64,000 nucleotides of DNA, from assembly GCF_035594125.1 (NCBI RefSeq), contig NC_087166.1, positions 17,419,766 to 17,483,765 of the forward strand, in the 5' to 3' direction. The notes below the pieces were generated by a model. The model saw only the letters and a list, made by a program, of their open reading frames with translations, ran no database searches and was not told the DNA's origin. Source of the DNA: Scylla paramamosain. Lineage: Eukaryota > Arthropoda > Malacostraca > Decapoda > Portunidae. Both the position numbers and the translations under genes were made by a program. The first letter of the stretch is position 1. Each line of letters opens with the position of its first letter. Positions 38,021 to 50,238 of the stretch are shown here, piece after piece.

Positions 38021-38036
38021 ATACTCCCCCCTCAAG
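38021..38036 (-). promoter_or_regulatory. Polypurine tract of the gypsy element
   Basis: The - strand reads TTGAGGGGGGAGTAT directly before the 3' LTR. It serves as the plus-strand primer in reverse transcription. Confidence 0.75.
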
Positions 38037-38048
38037 AACGGAGTTCAC

Positions 38049-38822
38049 CTAGTAATATAAATAGTGAGGGTGTTGATTGAAATACACTGTCCTCCCTGAA
38101 CGAGTTGTACGAGGGAAATTAGGCATGGTAAGGCGAGGAAGATCAAACTGGAAATGAGCAGAAGGGGAAGGTGTAGAAGCAGAGATATCAGGCAAAGGAG
38201 ATGAATTAGAGTCTAAGGTAGACGTAGTCAGGTCATCTCTGTCATTAGATGGTGCTTGTCTGGTGATTGGTATATAAGCTGGCTTCAAACGGTCAATAGA
38301 TACAGACGTGTCACCCTGAGGTAGTCTGAGGATGAAATATTTCGGGACACGTTGTATTACTTCATAAGGTCCCGAATAAGGAGCTTCTAAACTTTTGCGA
38401 ACTCTGTCAATCCGCACCCAGACCTTTGAACATGAAAACAGAACGTTAGGAACATATGGTTTAGATGAGGAGTGACATTCACCTGATGAAAAGTTATAAA
38501 AATCAATGGCCTGCATTTCTTTAATCAAGCGGTGTATAGTATCTTTGTTTGTTGATATCGGCGAGTCTTTAGTGATAATTGCAGAAGGACACAACATATG
38601 AGTTCCTGTGACAGCAGTGAATGGCGAGTAACTGGTCATATTAGGTGTCAAGCGATATCCAAGTAAGACTATGGGCAAAGCATAAAACCAGTTCTCTTGT
38701 CTAGCACGTATCGCTGATTTTAGAGAGCGGTGATGGCGTTCAATGATACCGTTCGCTTGAGGATGATAAGCAGTTGTTCGTATGTGATGGAAGCCAATAA
38801 TTGAGGAAAGCTCGGAAAACAA
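38049..38822 (-). pseudogene. Gypsy integrase, C-terminal half
   Basis: Contains TAYHPQANGIIERHHRSLK with the third catalytic acidic residue (Glu) of the DDE core, the LLGYRLTPNMTSYSPF block, and a basic tail ending RTTRSGRTVYF, which is typical of gypsy Pol C-termini. The frame is separated from the upstream half by a short deletion and frameshift just after the second catalytic Asp (VTD, about 38855). It is the 3'-most gene of the element and stops about 30 bp before the polypurine tract. Confidence 0.85.
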
Positions 38823-38829
38823 CTCACTT

Positions 38830-39762
38830 TCAAATTGAGCTGTCTGTCACTACCTGTAGCGGTACTCCAAAACGAGAAATCCAACCAGCCACGAATGCAA
38901 TAGCGACGGAGCTCGCGGTGGTGTCTATTACAGGTATAGCTTCCGTCCATCTTGTCGCTCTGTCAATGCAAGTGAGAAGGTAACTGTATGGGAGAGGGTA
39001 TAGGTAGTTAGGAAGAATAGCAGGAGGCAATGGTCCAACAGTATCTACATGAACAGTCTGGAAGCGATCAGTAGGAGTAGAAATAGGAGAAACTGGTGAT
39101 ATTGTGTGTCTGTGTGTTTTAGCTTGTTGACATTTAAGACAATTCGTTACAAACTCCTTTATATCTTTGTCCATACAAGGCCAGAAATAACGTTGTTTAA
39201 TTATTTTAGCAGTGGCTTTAATACCAGGATGAGATAGATCGTGTAATGAATGAATGACATTTATCCTAAGAGAAGAAGGAACAAACGGTCTTGGTGCGTT
39301 GGTAGATGTGTCGCACCATAGAGAGAGATTAGAGGGCAAGGTATAATTGGATAATCTCTCCTTGTACAAACCGACCTCGGTGTCACCTTCCTGGGAACGA
39401 GCTATGCCACACAAGTCGAAAGAATCAACTGAAATTGCACATGATGGTCTTGATAAACAATCGGCAACAACATTGTTGTCCCCACGGATGTACACTACTG
39501 ATGATACATATTCAGAGATTAAAGAAAGTTGCCGTTGTTGCCTATCAGACTTTGCAACTGACTTAGAATGAAAGGCAGAAACTAAAGGTTTATGGTCAAG
39601 GAACAAGGTGACCGAGTGGTCATCAATGAGTGTTTTTAAGTGAATGACAGCCAAATAAGAAGCTAAGAGTTCTCTGTCATAGGTGGAATAGGATTTCTGA
39701 GTGTCAGAGAGCTTTTTGGAATAAACTCCTAGAGGCGTAGGCGTGTCATCTATAATCTGGTA
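38830..39762 (-). pseudogene. Gypsy RNase H end and integrase N-terminal half
   Basis: The frame from LINE B leftwards starts with the RNase H segment (YSKKLSDTQKSYSTYDREL, then LFLDHKPLV and DNNVVADCLSR). It runs into the HHCC zinc domain of integrase (HDLSHPGIKATAKIIKQRYF, CLKCQQAK) and the first catalytic Asp block VHVDTVGPLPP, and ends near the second Asp. LINE B interrupts the RNase H domain at its start: the other half lies at 43048-43308. No major break is visible inside 38830-39654. Confidence 0.85.
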
Positions 39763-42700
39763 TTTTTTTTTTTATGTAGGAAGGATACTGGCCAAGGGCA
39801 AAAAAAATCTAATAAAAAAAATGCCCACTGAAATGCCAGTCCCATAAAGGGGTCAAAACAGTGATCAAAAATTGGTGGATAAGTGTCTTCAAACCTCCCT
39901 CTTGAAGGAAGTCAAGTCATAAGAAGGTGGAAATACAGAAACAGGCAGGGAGTTCCAGAGTTTACCAGAGAAAGGGATGAATGATTGAGAATACTGGTTA
40001 ACTCTTGCGTTAGAGAGGTGGACAGAATAGGGGTGAGAGAAAGAAGAATGTCTTGTGCAGCGACGCCGCGGAAGAAGGGGAGGCATGCAGTTAGCAAGAT
40101 CAAAAGAGCAGTTAGCATGAAAATAGCGGTAGAAGACAGCTAGATATGCAACATTGCGGCGGTGAGAGAGAGGCTAAAGACAGTCAGTTAGAGGAGAGGA
40201 GTTGATGAGACGAAAAGCTTTTGATTCCTCCCTGTCTAGAAGAGCAGTATGAGTGGAACCCCCCCAGACATGTGAAGCATACTCCATACATGGACGGATA
40301 AGGCCCTTGTACAGAGTTAGCAGCTGGGGGGGTGAGAAAAACTGGCGGAGACGTCTCAGAACACCTAACTTCATAGAAGCTATTTTAGCTAGAGATGAGA
40401 TGTGAAGTTTCCAGTTCAGATTATATGTAAAGGATAGACCGAGGATGTTCAGTGTAGAGGAGGGGGACAGCTGAGTGTCATTGAAGAAGAGGGGATAGTT
40501 GTCTGGAAGGTTGTGTCGAGTTGATAGATGGAGGAATTGAGTTTTTGAGGCATTGAACAATACCAAGTTTGCTCTGCCCCAATCAGAAATTTTAGAAAGA
40601 TCAGAAGTCAGGCGTTCTGTGGCTTCCCTGCGTGATATGTTTACCTCCTGAAGGGTTGGACGTCTATGAAAAGACGTGGAAAAGTGCAGGGTGGTATCAT
40701 CAGAGTAGGAGTGGATACGACAAGAAGTTTGGTTTAAAAGATCATTAATGAATAATAAGAAGAGAGTTGGTGACAGGACAGAACACCACTGTTAATAGAT
40801 TTAGGAGATGAACAGTGACCATCTACCAAAGCAGCAATAGAACGGTCAGAAAGGAAACTTGAGATGAAGTTACAGAGAGAAGGATAGAAACCGTAGGAGG
40901 GTAGTTTGGAAATCAAAGCTTTGTGCCAGACTCTATCAAAGGCTTTTGAGATGTCCAAGGCAACAGCAAAAGTTTCACCAAAGTCTCTAAAAGAGGATAA
41001 CAAGACTCAGTAAGGAAAGCCAGAAGATCAACAGTAGAGCAGCCTTGACGGAACTCATACTGGCGATCAGATAGAAGGTTGTGAAGTGATAGATGTTTAA
41101 GAATCTTCCTGTTGAGGATAGATTAAAAAACTTTAGATAAGCAGGAAATTAAAGCAATAGGACGGTAGTTTGAGGGATTAGAGCGGTCACCCTTTTTAGG
41201 AACAGGTTGAATGTAGGCAAACTTCCAGCAAGAAGGAAAGGTAGATGTTGACAGACAGAGCTGAAAGAGTTTGACTAGGCAAGGTGCAAGCACGGAGGCA
41301 CAGTTTCGGAGAACAATTGGAGGGACCCCATCAGGTCCAAAAGCCTTCCGAGGGTTTAGGCAAGCGAGGGCATGGAAAACATCATTGCGAAGAATTTTAA
41401 TAGGTGGCATGAAGTAGTCAGAGGGTGGAGGAGAGGGAGGAACAAGCCCAGAATCATCCAAGGTAGAGTTTTTTGCAAAGGTTTGAGCAAAGAGTTCAGC
41501 TTTAGAAATAGATGTGATAGCAGTGGTGCCATCTGGTTGAAGTAGAGGAGGGAAAGAAGAAGAAGCAAAGTTATTGGAGATATTTTTGGCTAGATGCCAG
41601 AAATCACGAGGGGAGTTAGATCTTGAAAGGTTTTGACATTTTCTGTTAATGAAGAAGTTTTTAGCTAGTTGGAGAACAGACTTGGCATGGTTCCGGGCAG
41701 AAATATAAAGTGCATGAGATTCTGGTGATGGAAGGCTTAAGTACCTTTTGTGGGCCACCTCTCTATCATGTATAGCACGAGAACAAGCTGTGTTAAACCA
41801 AGGTTTAGAAGGTTTAGGACGACAAAAAGAGTGAGGAATGTACGCCTCCATGCCAGACACTATCACCTCTGTTATGCGCTCAGCACACAAAGACGGGTCT
41901 CTGACACGGAAGCAGTAGTCATTCCAAGGAAAATCAGCAAAATACCTCTTCAGGTCCCCCCAACTAGCAGAGGCAAAACGCCAGAGGCACCTTCGCTTAG
42001 GGGGATCCTGAGGAGGGATTGGAGTGATAGGACAAGATAAAGATATGAGATTGTGATCGGAGGAGCCCAACGGAGAAGAAAGGGTGACAGCATAAGCAGA
42101 AGGATTAGAGGTCAGGAAAAGGTCAAGAATGTTGGGCGTATCTCCAAGACGGTCAGGAATACGAGTAGGGTGTTACACCAGTTGCTCTAGGTCATGGAGG
42201 ATAGCAAAGTTGTAGGCTAGTTCACCAGAATGGTCAGTGAAGGGAGAGGAAAGTCAAAGCTGGTGGTGAACATTGAAGTCTCCAAGAATGGAGATCTCTG
42301 CAAAAGGGAAGAGGGTCAGAATGTGCTCCACTTTGGAAGTTAAGTAGTCAAAGAATTTCTTATAGTCAGAGGAGTTAGGAGAGAGGTATACAGCACAGAT
42401 AAATTTAGTATGAGAATGACTCTGTAGTCGTAGATGGAAAACTCGGAAGATCCAAGAGCGTGGGCACGAGAGCAGGTTAAGTCATTGCGCACATAAACGC
42501 AGCATCCAGCTTTGGATCGAAAATGAGGATAGAGAAAGTAGGAGGGAACAGAAAAGGGGCTACTGTCAGTTGCCTCAGACACCTGAGTTTCAGTGAGGAA
42601 AAGAAGATGAGGTTTAGAAGAGGAGAGGTGGTGTTCTACAGATTGAAAATTAGATCTTAGACCGCGAATGTTGCAGAATTAATGAAGAAAAAGTTGAGGG

Positions 42701-43047
42701 GGGTGTCAAGACACTTAGGGTCGTCGACAGAAAGGCAGTCCGACCTGGGGACATTTATGGTCCCCTCCCCAGATGGGGACTCCGAGGCTGGTGTAGGAGT
42801 CGCCATGATTTTAAAATTTTTGAGTGAAGGGTGTGTGTGTTATTAGGTGCTTGTAGTTTTGTGTGGAGGAAGAGAGTTGTCTTTAGAGGCCAGGCTGTGA
42901 CTGCCCCCTTGTGTTGTGAGACACAAAGGGAAACGTTCAGTGAGGTCACAGCTGGGTTTAATGATAAGTTCACAGCACCCCCTGAACAGTGCTTTAGACC
43001 TCACTGGGAGTAATTATCGTTTCGGCAGGTGTCTACTGCCTCCTCCT
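39763..43047 (-). mobile_element. LINE family L copy B (inner layer of the nest)
   Basis: Near-full-length copy. It has the same 5' end as the reference copy, the ATG at 42807, and a 3' end at about 39774 followed by a T-tract of 11 bases, with no (TA)n. Very similar to the copy at 10837-14047 over its whole length, which suggests recent activity of the family. Lesions include a small frameshifting deletion at about 42433, a nonsense at about 42254 in the Trp of the HHQLWL block and another near 42176. The RT begins to break up at about 41120 and 40790. No target-site duplication is evident in the gypsy RNase H gene. Confidence 0.92.
41123..42070 (-). CDS. LINE copy B ORF, linker and N-terminal RT segment (315 codons)
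   Basis: Open frame from the SSDHN endonuclease motif through the linker ([20 protein letters not shown]) to RT blocks [12 protein letters not shown] and [15 protein letters not shown]. It ends at a stop where sister copies read FESILNRK. It is almost identical to the corresponding stretch of the copy at 12.1-13.1 kb. Not functional alone, because the catalytic Asp and YADD blocks lie in other frames (40734-41003 and about 40700). Confidence 0.8.
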   Translation of the reverse strand: MGSSDHNLISLSCPITPIPPQDPPKRRCLWRFASASWGDLKRYFADFPWNDYCFRVRDPSLCAERITEVIVSGMEAYIPHSFCRPKPSKPWFNTACSRAIHDREVAHKRYLSLPSPESHALYISARNHAKSVLQLAKNFFINRKCQNLSRSNSPRDFWHLAKNISNNFASSSFPPLLQPDGTTAITSISKAELFAQTFAKNSTLDDSGLVPPSPPPSDYFMPPIKILRNDVFHALACLNPRKAFGPDGVPPIVLRNCASVLAPCLVKLFQLCLSTSTFPSCWKFAYIQPVPKKGDRSNPSNYRPIALISCLSKVF

Positions 43048-43308
43048 GCCGCCAACTGCGCCAACTGCGAAGCTCGAGCTGTCAGTCACAAGCTGGTAAT
43101 CAGTTGCCTTCTGAGAGGGATAGGCGAGGGTAGGACAAGTGACTAGGGCTTGCTTCAAATTGTTGAAGGAGTCCCTTGCAACATCTGCCCATGAGAGAGA
43201 TTTAGAAGATGGATTATGCCGTAAGAGTTCTGTCAATGAATAAGCAACATCGGCAAAATTAGAGATCATTGGTCTAAAGAAATTTAGCATCCCCATAAAA
43301 CGGCACAA
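43048..43308 (-). pseudogene. Gypsy RT C-terminus and RNase H start
   Basis: MCRFMGMLNFFRPMISNFAD is the typical RT thumb/connection block (FLGMxNFYRRFIP). It is followed by the RNase H beginning LVTDSSSFAVGAV with the first catalytic Asp. It is cut by the LINE B 5' end at 43047; the domain resumes at 39762. Confidence 0.85.
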
Positions 43309-43530
43309 TGCAGTTGAAGTTTGAAGTAAAGGAAACTCTGAAATTGCAGTGACGCGGTTTTAAGGTGGTCTAATTCTATGAGCATTAACCTCATAGCCAA
43401 GGAAGGTGAGCGAGGACTTGAAAAATTAACATTTATCTATAGATAGTCGTAAGTTGTGTTTTGCTAAAGTAGAAAGAACAGTCTTAACATCAGCAATGTG
43501 TTCTTCAAGAGTTGTACTAGCTACTAAGAT

Positions 43531-43542
43531 GTCATCCAAGTA
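43531..43542 (-). other. Gypsy RT catalytic YLDD box
   Basis: The - strand codons TAC TTG GAT GAC, within TFTYLDDILVA, form the YxDD active site of the reverse transcriptase. They lie downstream of the single-base insertion described for the protease-RT frame and are therefore out of frame with its start. Confidence 0.85.
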
Positions 43543-43576
43543 GGTGAAAGTGTTCTTAACATTAACCAATATGGTG

Positions 43577-44464
43577 TCAATGAAGCGCTGAAAAGTGGAA
43601 CTTGCGTTTTTTTAGACCAAAGGGCATATACAAAAATTCAAACAGACCAAACGGTGTGCATACTGCAGTCTTAGGTACATCATCTTTGGCCACAGGGGTC
43701 TGCAAGTATGCACGCTGTAAATCGATCTTTGAAAATATGGTCTTACCCTTAAGTGACATGGTGAGACAGCGCAAATGTGGTATGGGATATTTATCATTCA
43801 CAGTTACGTTATTGAGTTCGCGATAGTCACCACAAGGTCTCCAAGCACCGGGCTCCTTCTTAGGCACGAGGTGCAGAGGAGACGCCCAAGGAGCGTTAGA
43901 GCGCCGAATGATTCCGGCATTAACGAAAAACTGAAATTCATCTTTAGCCGCTTTGAGCTTCTCACCTGTCAAAGGTCTTGCTTTGAAATGTATAGGAGGT
44001 GAGTCACCTGTATCAATACGATGGTGTATAGTTTCCACAGGAGGTGTAGTAGCTGACAACTGCAAAGGTGAAGTGAGAACCGGAAACTGAGAAAGGAGTT
44101 CAACAGCTTTTGAGTCTACCCCATTATAATTAACCAAATATGAAGAATTAGGAGAATAAGAAACTTCAAGAGGAATCTTACATTGGGTAGAGGAGTCTAT
44201 TAGCGACTGGCTTTTACAGTCTACCATTAGTGAGTTAGCTGCAAGAAAATCGGTTCCCAAAATTGGATGTATAACGTCAGCAATGGCGAAAGACCAAGGG
44301 AAAGAACGCCTAATACATCGTATCCCAAGGTCTACATCGACTTCACCATAACAACGTATGGGTTTACCTGAAGCATTAGTAAGAGTAACAGCAGTTGGCC
44401 TGAGGAATGGAGTAAGTTCTGATTCATTAGGAAGCAGCGAAAGTGATGAACCAGTATCTATCAA
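43577..44464 (-). pseudogene. Gypsy protease and N-terminal RT
   Basis: Starts with the aspartic protease motif DTGSSLSLLP, followed by the LGTDFLAANSLMVDC flap region. It then passes into RT: IRRSNAPWASPLHLVPKK, GAWRPCGDYRELN, TIFSKIDLQRAYLQ (first catalytic Asp) and FLYMPFGL. One extra A in a homopolymer at about 43610 shifts the frame before the YLDD box, so the encoded polymerase is broken. Protease and RT are adjacent in one frame, as usual for gypsy Pol. Confidence 0.9.
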
Positions 44465-44553
44465 AAATTGGTAATTCTTGCAACCGATTGTGGCACTTAC
44501 TCCTCTAAGTGGCAGTCCGACGGTCGCAACTGATATTTCTACGGACTGCCCTA

Positions 44554-45448
44554 CTAGTTTCCCGCGAGGTGAAATACACGAGCGGGGGAAGAAGAACGAG
44601 AATTAGGGCGAGAATCTGGCAAAATATTAGAAGCTGTAGAAGAAAGTATACACCATCGTTTACATGATTTTGCCCTGTTACCATAATACAGATGGTATCT
44701 GCACACCTGAGGACGCTGACCTTCATGAAAGGCGCGCACTCCAATGGGAACACAAGTTTTAGAAAATACATTATCCTGACAAGCTGAAGTGAAATTTGGG
44801 CTTCTATTACCATTATATCTGTTCCGGCTCGCAGGCCTGGACCCTTGTCCACCTTCCACCATGGAAACATTAGCGCTGTTGTTTACACTCGCATTACTTG
44901 AGCCATAGGCCAATAATGTCTCAGCTACACGAGCCAGTTCCTCTAGTGTAGAGCTCTCCTCATATGTCATTAGGAGAGGTCTGATGCTACTAGGTAATGC
45001 TTTCAAAAATTTTTAACTTTACAAAGGAATCATCCACCCCTAGTTGAGTAGCTATTTTACGCAACTCTCAAATACGTGGAAGGTCTGTCACACATTATGT
45101 TATTTTGATTAACAAGAGAGTCAAAAACTTCTGGTTTTGACCTGGTTTTGACCTGGTGAAAAGAGATATCAAAGATTGCTTTAATTCACCATAGTTTGAA
45201 GAATTGATGACTTCATCACTCAATTGATTGATTACTCTAAGTGGCAAATTTGATAATATATGGTGAAATTTAGTACTTGAAACAGTGATCTTGGCAAGAA
45301 CAAACTGTGATTCAATTATTATAAACCAGCGTGTTACTGAAGTCTCATCAAAGGGTGGTGGTTTGACGGCAACACCTGCGGTCATGGAAGAAACACTATC
45401 CTGCGACGCACTAGATGTAAGTAGCGAACCCTCGTCCTGGTTCGGCAT
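44554..45448 (-). pseudogene. Gypsy gag
   Basis: Starts MPNQDEGSLLTSSASQD at 45448. It contains the capsid-like core (PPPFDETSVTRWFIIIESQF, LSDLP-like and LPSSIRPLLM with EELARVAETLL) and a nucleocapsid knuckle C-x2-H-x9-C-x3-C (about 44645-44700). Two breaks are visible: a tandem 11-12-bp duplication (TTTTGACCTGG twice, about 45131-45155) and an extra A near 45010, each shifting the frame. Gag packages element RNA into virus-like particles. Confidence 0.85.
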
Positions 45449-45603
45449 AGTTCCAAGGGCATAGATTCCAAACAGGACAAAAGTAAAATAATGAAGTACC
45501 TGGACGACCAGCATATAGTCACTGTGTAGTTATTGTCTGCCACCAATCACCACAGTCCGTAGGCCGTCCCTGCTCCACGATGATCACGTTACGTCTGGTC
45601 ACT

Positions 45604-45615
45604 CCGGGGTCACCA
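45604..45615 (-). promoter_or_regulatory. Primer-binding site, tRNA-Trp type
   Basis: Two bases inside the 5' LTR, the - strand reads TGGTGACCCCGG. The first 11 bases match the complement of the arthropod tRNA-Trp 3' end as I remember it. This primes first-strand synthesis. Confidence 0.7.
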
Positions 45616-45617
45616 CT

Positions 45618-46208
45618 TGTAGAGCGGGGATCGGTACAGAAACTTCCAGACAGGTGCCGTGAGTTTATTTGCGGGCGCTGTTCACAGACGCAGTTAGATT
45701 CCCCAGACACGGTCACAGCAAGTATACAACAGAGGCCTGCTAACAACCAATTAAGTGAATACGAAATCCTACACGAATTTAGCGGACACATCACAAGTTA
45801 TAATATAAACATGGTCTGGAAATGTTATATTAATTCAACTCCATAGAAAATCATGTTTCTATCAAATATCACCAACAAGGTACATTCACAATAATTCACA
45901 AAATCACCCAAATACTTTTAACTGTAATCACATACACTTACATGTTCATCAAAGTTAATACTAAATAAATATATCATAATCACAATACATCATAATCACA
46001 ATACCATCATAATACAAAGTGCTTACCCAAACTCCAGGTGGTGCTTAAATCACAATAAAGGAAAACAATTGCAGGCGTGAGTGTGTGGTGTTTAAGGTAG
46101 GCGTCCAGTCAGCCGAATGACCGAGACCGTGGCAGTACCCAACGAGGTGTAAACCGCATTACTGGAACCTACCTCGAACTTCTAATGGTGTATCTATGTA
46201 CTCCTACA
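45618..46208 (-). repeat. Gypsy 5' LTR
   Basis: 591 bp, the partner of 37429-38020, with about ten substitutions and one single-base indel by eye. It is followed on the element strand by the primer-binding site. Confidence 0.92.
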
Positions 46209-48284
46209 TACATTCCTCACACTTTTTCTCGACGAAAACCTTTCAAACCTTGGTTTAACACAGCCTGTTCTCATGCTATACGTGACAAAGAGGTAGCTGA
46301 CAAAGGTACTTAAGCTTTCCATCACCAGAATCTCAGGCATTTTATATTTCTGCCCGGAATCATGAAAAGTTTGTTCTTCAATAGCCATAAACTCCTTCAT
46401 TAATAGAAAGTCTCAAAATCTTTCAAGATCTAACTCCCGTCGTGACTTCTTGCAGCTAGCCAAAAACAACTCCAATAACTTTGCTTATTCTTCTTTCCCT
46501 TCTTTATTTCAACCAAATGACACTACTGCTATCACATCTATCTCTAAAGCTGAATTCTTCATTCAAATCTTTGCTTAAATTCCACCTTCGATGACTCAGG
46601 GGCTTGTTCCTCCCTCTCTTCCACTCTCTGACTACTTCATGCTACCAATTAAAATTCTTATTCTAGTGTTTTCCATGCCCTCTCTGGCCTAAACCATCGG
46701 AAGGTTTATGGACCTGATGGGGTCCGTCCTATTGTTCTCCGAAACTGCGCCTCTGTGTTTGCACCTTGTCTAGTACCAAAATCTTTCAACTTTGTCTGTC
46801 AACATCAACTTTTCTTTCTTGTTGGAAATTTCAATACATTCAACCTGTTCCTAAAAAGGGTGACCTTTTTAATCTCTCAAACTACCATACTATTGTTTTA
46901 ATTTAATCTAAAGTTTTGTTTTTGTTTTATCTTCAACAGGAAGATTATTAAACGTCTATCACTTCACAACTTCTATCTGATCGCCAGTGTAGATTCCGTC
47001 AAAGCCGCTCTACTGGTGATCTTTTGGCTTTCCTTACTGAGTCTTGGTGATCCTCTTTTAGAGATTTTGGTGAAACTTTTGCTGCTGCCTTAGACATATC
47101 AAAAACATTTGATAGAGTCAAGCACAAAGTTTTGATTTCCAAACTACCCTCCTAAGGTTTCTATCTTTCTCTCTGTAACTTCATCTCAAGCTCTCTTTCT
47201 GACCGTTCTATTTTTGCTGTGGCAGACAGTCACTGTTCTTCTCCTAAATATGTTAACAGTGGTGTTCCTCAGTGTTCTGTTCTTTCATCCACTCTCTTCC
47301 TATTATCTATCAATGATCTCCTAAACCAAACTTCTTGACCTCTCCATTCCTACGCTGATGATACCACCCTACACTTTCTGTCGTCTTTTCATAGACGTCC
47401 AACCCTTCAGGAATTAAACACCTCACGCAAGGAAGTCACAGAACGCCTGACTTTTGATCTTTCTATTTTTTTTTTATTGGGGCAGAGCAAACTTGGTATT
47501 GTTCAGTTCCTCAAAAACAATTCCTCCATCTATCAACTCGACACAACTTTTTAGACAAGCATCCCCTCTTCTTCAATGACACTCATTTGTCCCTCTCTTC
47601 TAAAATGAACATCCTCGTTCTGTCCTTTTTTTTTTAAGAATCTAAACTGGAAACATCACATCTCATATCTATCTATGAAGTTAGGGGTTCTGAGACGTCT
47701 CCGGCAGTTTTTCTCACCCCCTTAGCTGCTAACTCTGTACAAGGGCGTTATCCGTCCATGTAATGAGTATGCTTCACATCTCTGGGTGGGGCGGGGGCGG
47801 TTCCACTCATACCGCTCTTTTAGACAGGGTGGAATCAAAAGCTTTTCGTCTCATCAACCCCTTTCCTCTCACTGACTGTCTTCAGGCTCTTTCTCATCGC
47901 CGCATTGTTGCATCTCTAGCTATCTTCTACTACTATTTTCATCCTAATTTCTCTTCTGATCTTGCTAACTGCATGCCTCCTCTCCTCCCGCGGCCTCGGT
48001 GCGCAAGAATTTTTTTTCTCTCACCCCTATTCTGTCGACCACTCTAATGCAAGGGTTAACCAGTATTCTTAATCATTCATCCCTTTCCCTGGTAAACTCA
48101 GAAACTCCCTGCCTGGTTCTGTTTTTCCATCTTCCTATGACTTGAATTTCTTCAAGAGGGAGGTGTCAAGACACTTATCTTTAATTTTTTGTTTACCTTT
48201 TCGGACTCTATTCGGGAACCGGTTTCTCAGTGGGCATTTTTTTTCTTTATTAATATATTTTTGTTGCCCTTGACCGGTGTCCCT

Positions 48285-48286
<2 letters not shown>
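46209..48286 (+). mobile_element. LINE family L copy A, 3' part
   Basis: Resumes with TACATTCCTCAC, the exact continuation of the LINE interrupted at 37428. It runs through the linker, RT (degenerate; YADD at about 47350 as YADDTTLHF) and C-terminal domain to the 3'UTR ending in TGTCCCTCTTATA, which merges into (TA)n. It is heavily decayed, so copy A is older than both the gypsy and copy B. Confidence 0.88.

Positions 48287-48372
<86 letters not shown>
48287..48372. repeat. (TA)n array at a LINE L 3' end
   Basis: About 86 bp of TA dinucleotides fused to the 3' end of copy A. An inverted L fragment begins directly to its right. Confidence 0.95.
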
Positions 48373-48373
<1 letters not shown>

Positions 48374-48377
48374 GAGT

Positions 48378-49065
48378 ATATAAAGGCCCATGTACAGAGC
48401 TGGTGGGAGAGGGGTGGAAAATTGGCAAAGATGAATCAAAACCCGTAACTTTATAGAATATGTCTTTAGCAAGAAATGAGATGAGAGTTTTCCAATTTAT
48501 ATTACTAGTAATGGATAAACCGATGCTATTCAGTGTATAAGAGGATAACAGCTAAGTGCATGGTGACAGTTGAATGCCAGTAAAGAAGAGAAGTTATCTA
48601 GAAGGTTGTCTCAAGTTGATAGATGGAGGAATTGTGTTTTTGAGACATCGAACAATACTAAGTTTGCTCTGCCCCAAACAGAAATTTTAGAGAAATCAGG
48701 AATTAGGCGTTCAGTGCTTCATTGCCTTAGCTGTTTAATTCCTAGAGGGTTAGACGTCTTTGAAAAGATGTGGAAAAATGCTGGGTGGTATCTCTAACGT
48801 AGGAGTGGATAGGACAATAAGTTTGGCTAGACGATCATTAATAAATGATAGGAAGAGAGTGGGTGATTGGACAGAACCTGAGGAACACCACTGTTAATAC
48901 ACTTAGGAGACAGTGACCATATCACCAATAAAACGGTCAGAAAGGAAACTTGAGATAAGGTTACAGAGAAGATAGATGCTGTAGGACAGTAATATGGATA
49001 TTAAAGACTTTATCAAATGCTTTTTATATGTGTAAGGCAACAAAGAAAGTTTCACCAGAGAAAAA
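48378..49065 (-). mobile_element. LINE family L internal fragment, inverted
   Basis: Degenerate - strand RT and C-terminal sequence, from the GLIRPCM position to the DISKAFD/FGETF position. It lacks both its 3'UTR and its 5' half, and is bordered on both sides by (TA)n arrays. Confidence 0.75.
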
Positions 49066-49071
49066 AAGTTG

Positions 49072-49247
<176 letters not shown>

Positions 49248-49330
49248 TAAATCTTCAAGAGTTTTAGTTAGATAGAGAGACACAAAAACATTTAGGCAAA
49301 CAAACACAACTATTGTGTCCATTTGCATAG

Positions 49331-49501
49331 GTTTTGGCGGTGGCACGGCGACTTCTTCGTGGAATGGAAGAGATGAACAGAAGAACTGAGAAGGAGCAGG
49401 AACTGGGACATCTGTTTCTTAATTATACAGAAAAATTGACTCAAATCTATCGAGAATACTGTTCCTACTACAGTGTTCGCGTTCTACCTCTCTTAAAAAA
49501 G
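49331..49501 (+). CDS. DH-domain RhoGEF gene, exon b
   Basis: 171 bp, 57 codons, phase 0 at both ends. It follows the acceptor TTTGCATAG and ends at donor GTAAGT. It encodes [20 protein letters not shown] and later [20 protein letters not shown], the second and third helices of a DH domain, where LFL and IYxxYC are typical. It joins exon a without loss, giving GNTKQ-VLAVARR, and exon c, giving LLKK-YEEDDK. No stop or frameshift is present, in contrast to every transposon frame around it. Confidence 0.88.
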
Positions 49502-50238
49502 GTAAGTATAAAGAAGGGGATTGAGAGAGATGCTACTGTAGAAGAAGAGCACTTCAATATGTTTTGAATTAAGTTCTGAACTCAGACTCGAAGGAAATAT
49601 TAGTAGATTTCCTAAAAATTGGCACATACGTCTTTGCAGTTAATCCAGATTTTAATTATGGATATCTTCAAAACAATGTTCTCTCTAAACCTGTCGAATT
49701 CAGGGTCCTACACAAAGTTCTTGGATAATATTAACAACCCGGTAGCATCGTCTACACTTCTTCCTTTACAATACGAAAACTGTAAAATATCTCTTATAGG
49801 ACCAGGATATTTACGTATGATAATTGAATTCTTAACGTTCTTTCGTAATAACTTCAAAACATTTAATTCCAAATTAAATAGGAGCAACTGGTCGCAGGTC
49901 TTTCATATCAACAGGCTGTGCTCCTTTAGACACTGATACTATACAGTTTCTCAGATTTCCCACAACGATGGAATTTTACACTAGTCGAGTAAAGCTTGAA
50001 ATAAAATATGCAGAAGCTCAAACAACTGTTCACAACGTGATTTTAACATTTTAGCTCACAAGGACATCGAATTATCCATTATTCATTTGGTTTAAAGATA
50101 ACACCACATCTTTCTTAGAAATTTCAGTTTGGCGATCATTTAACGCGTAAGGGTATCTGAATTTTGAATAAGGTATTTAAAATCATTGTAGATATAACAA
50201 TAAATTAATCCTTGTATTTCACCTCATACCTTATGTAG
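49502..50238 (+). other. Intron of the DH-domain gene, repeat-free
   Basis: A 737-bp intron, donor GTAAGT and acceptor ending ACCTTATGTAG. No transposon was recognised inside it, in contrast to the preceding intron. Confidence 0.75.

Larger units (their letters stand above)
37429..46208 (-). mobile_element. Young Ty3/gypsy element with CsRn1-like features, split by LINE B
   Basis: Complete structure on the - strand: LTR, primer site, gag, protease, RT, RNase H, integrase, polypurine tract, LTR. Without the LINE B insertion (39763-43047) it would be about 5.5 kb. The two LTRs differ by about ten substitutions and one indel, so it is a recent insertion. No env was found. The tRNA-Trp-type primer site and the CHCC Gag knuckle are traits I associate with the CsRn1 clade. 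Several frameshifts make it non-autonomous now. Confidence 0.92.
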
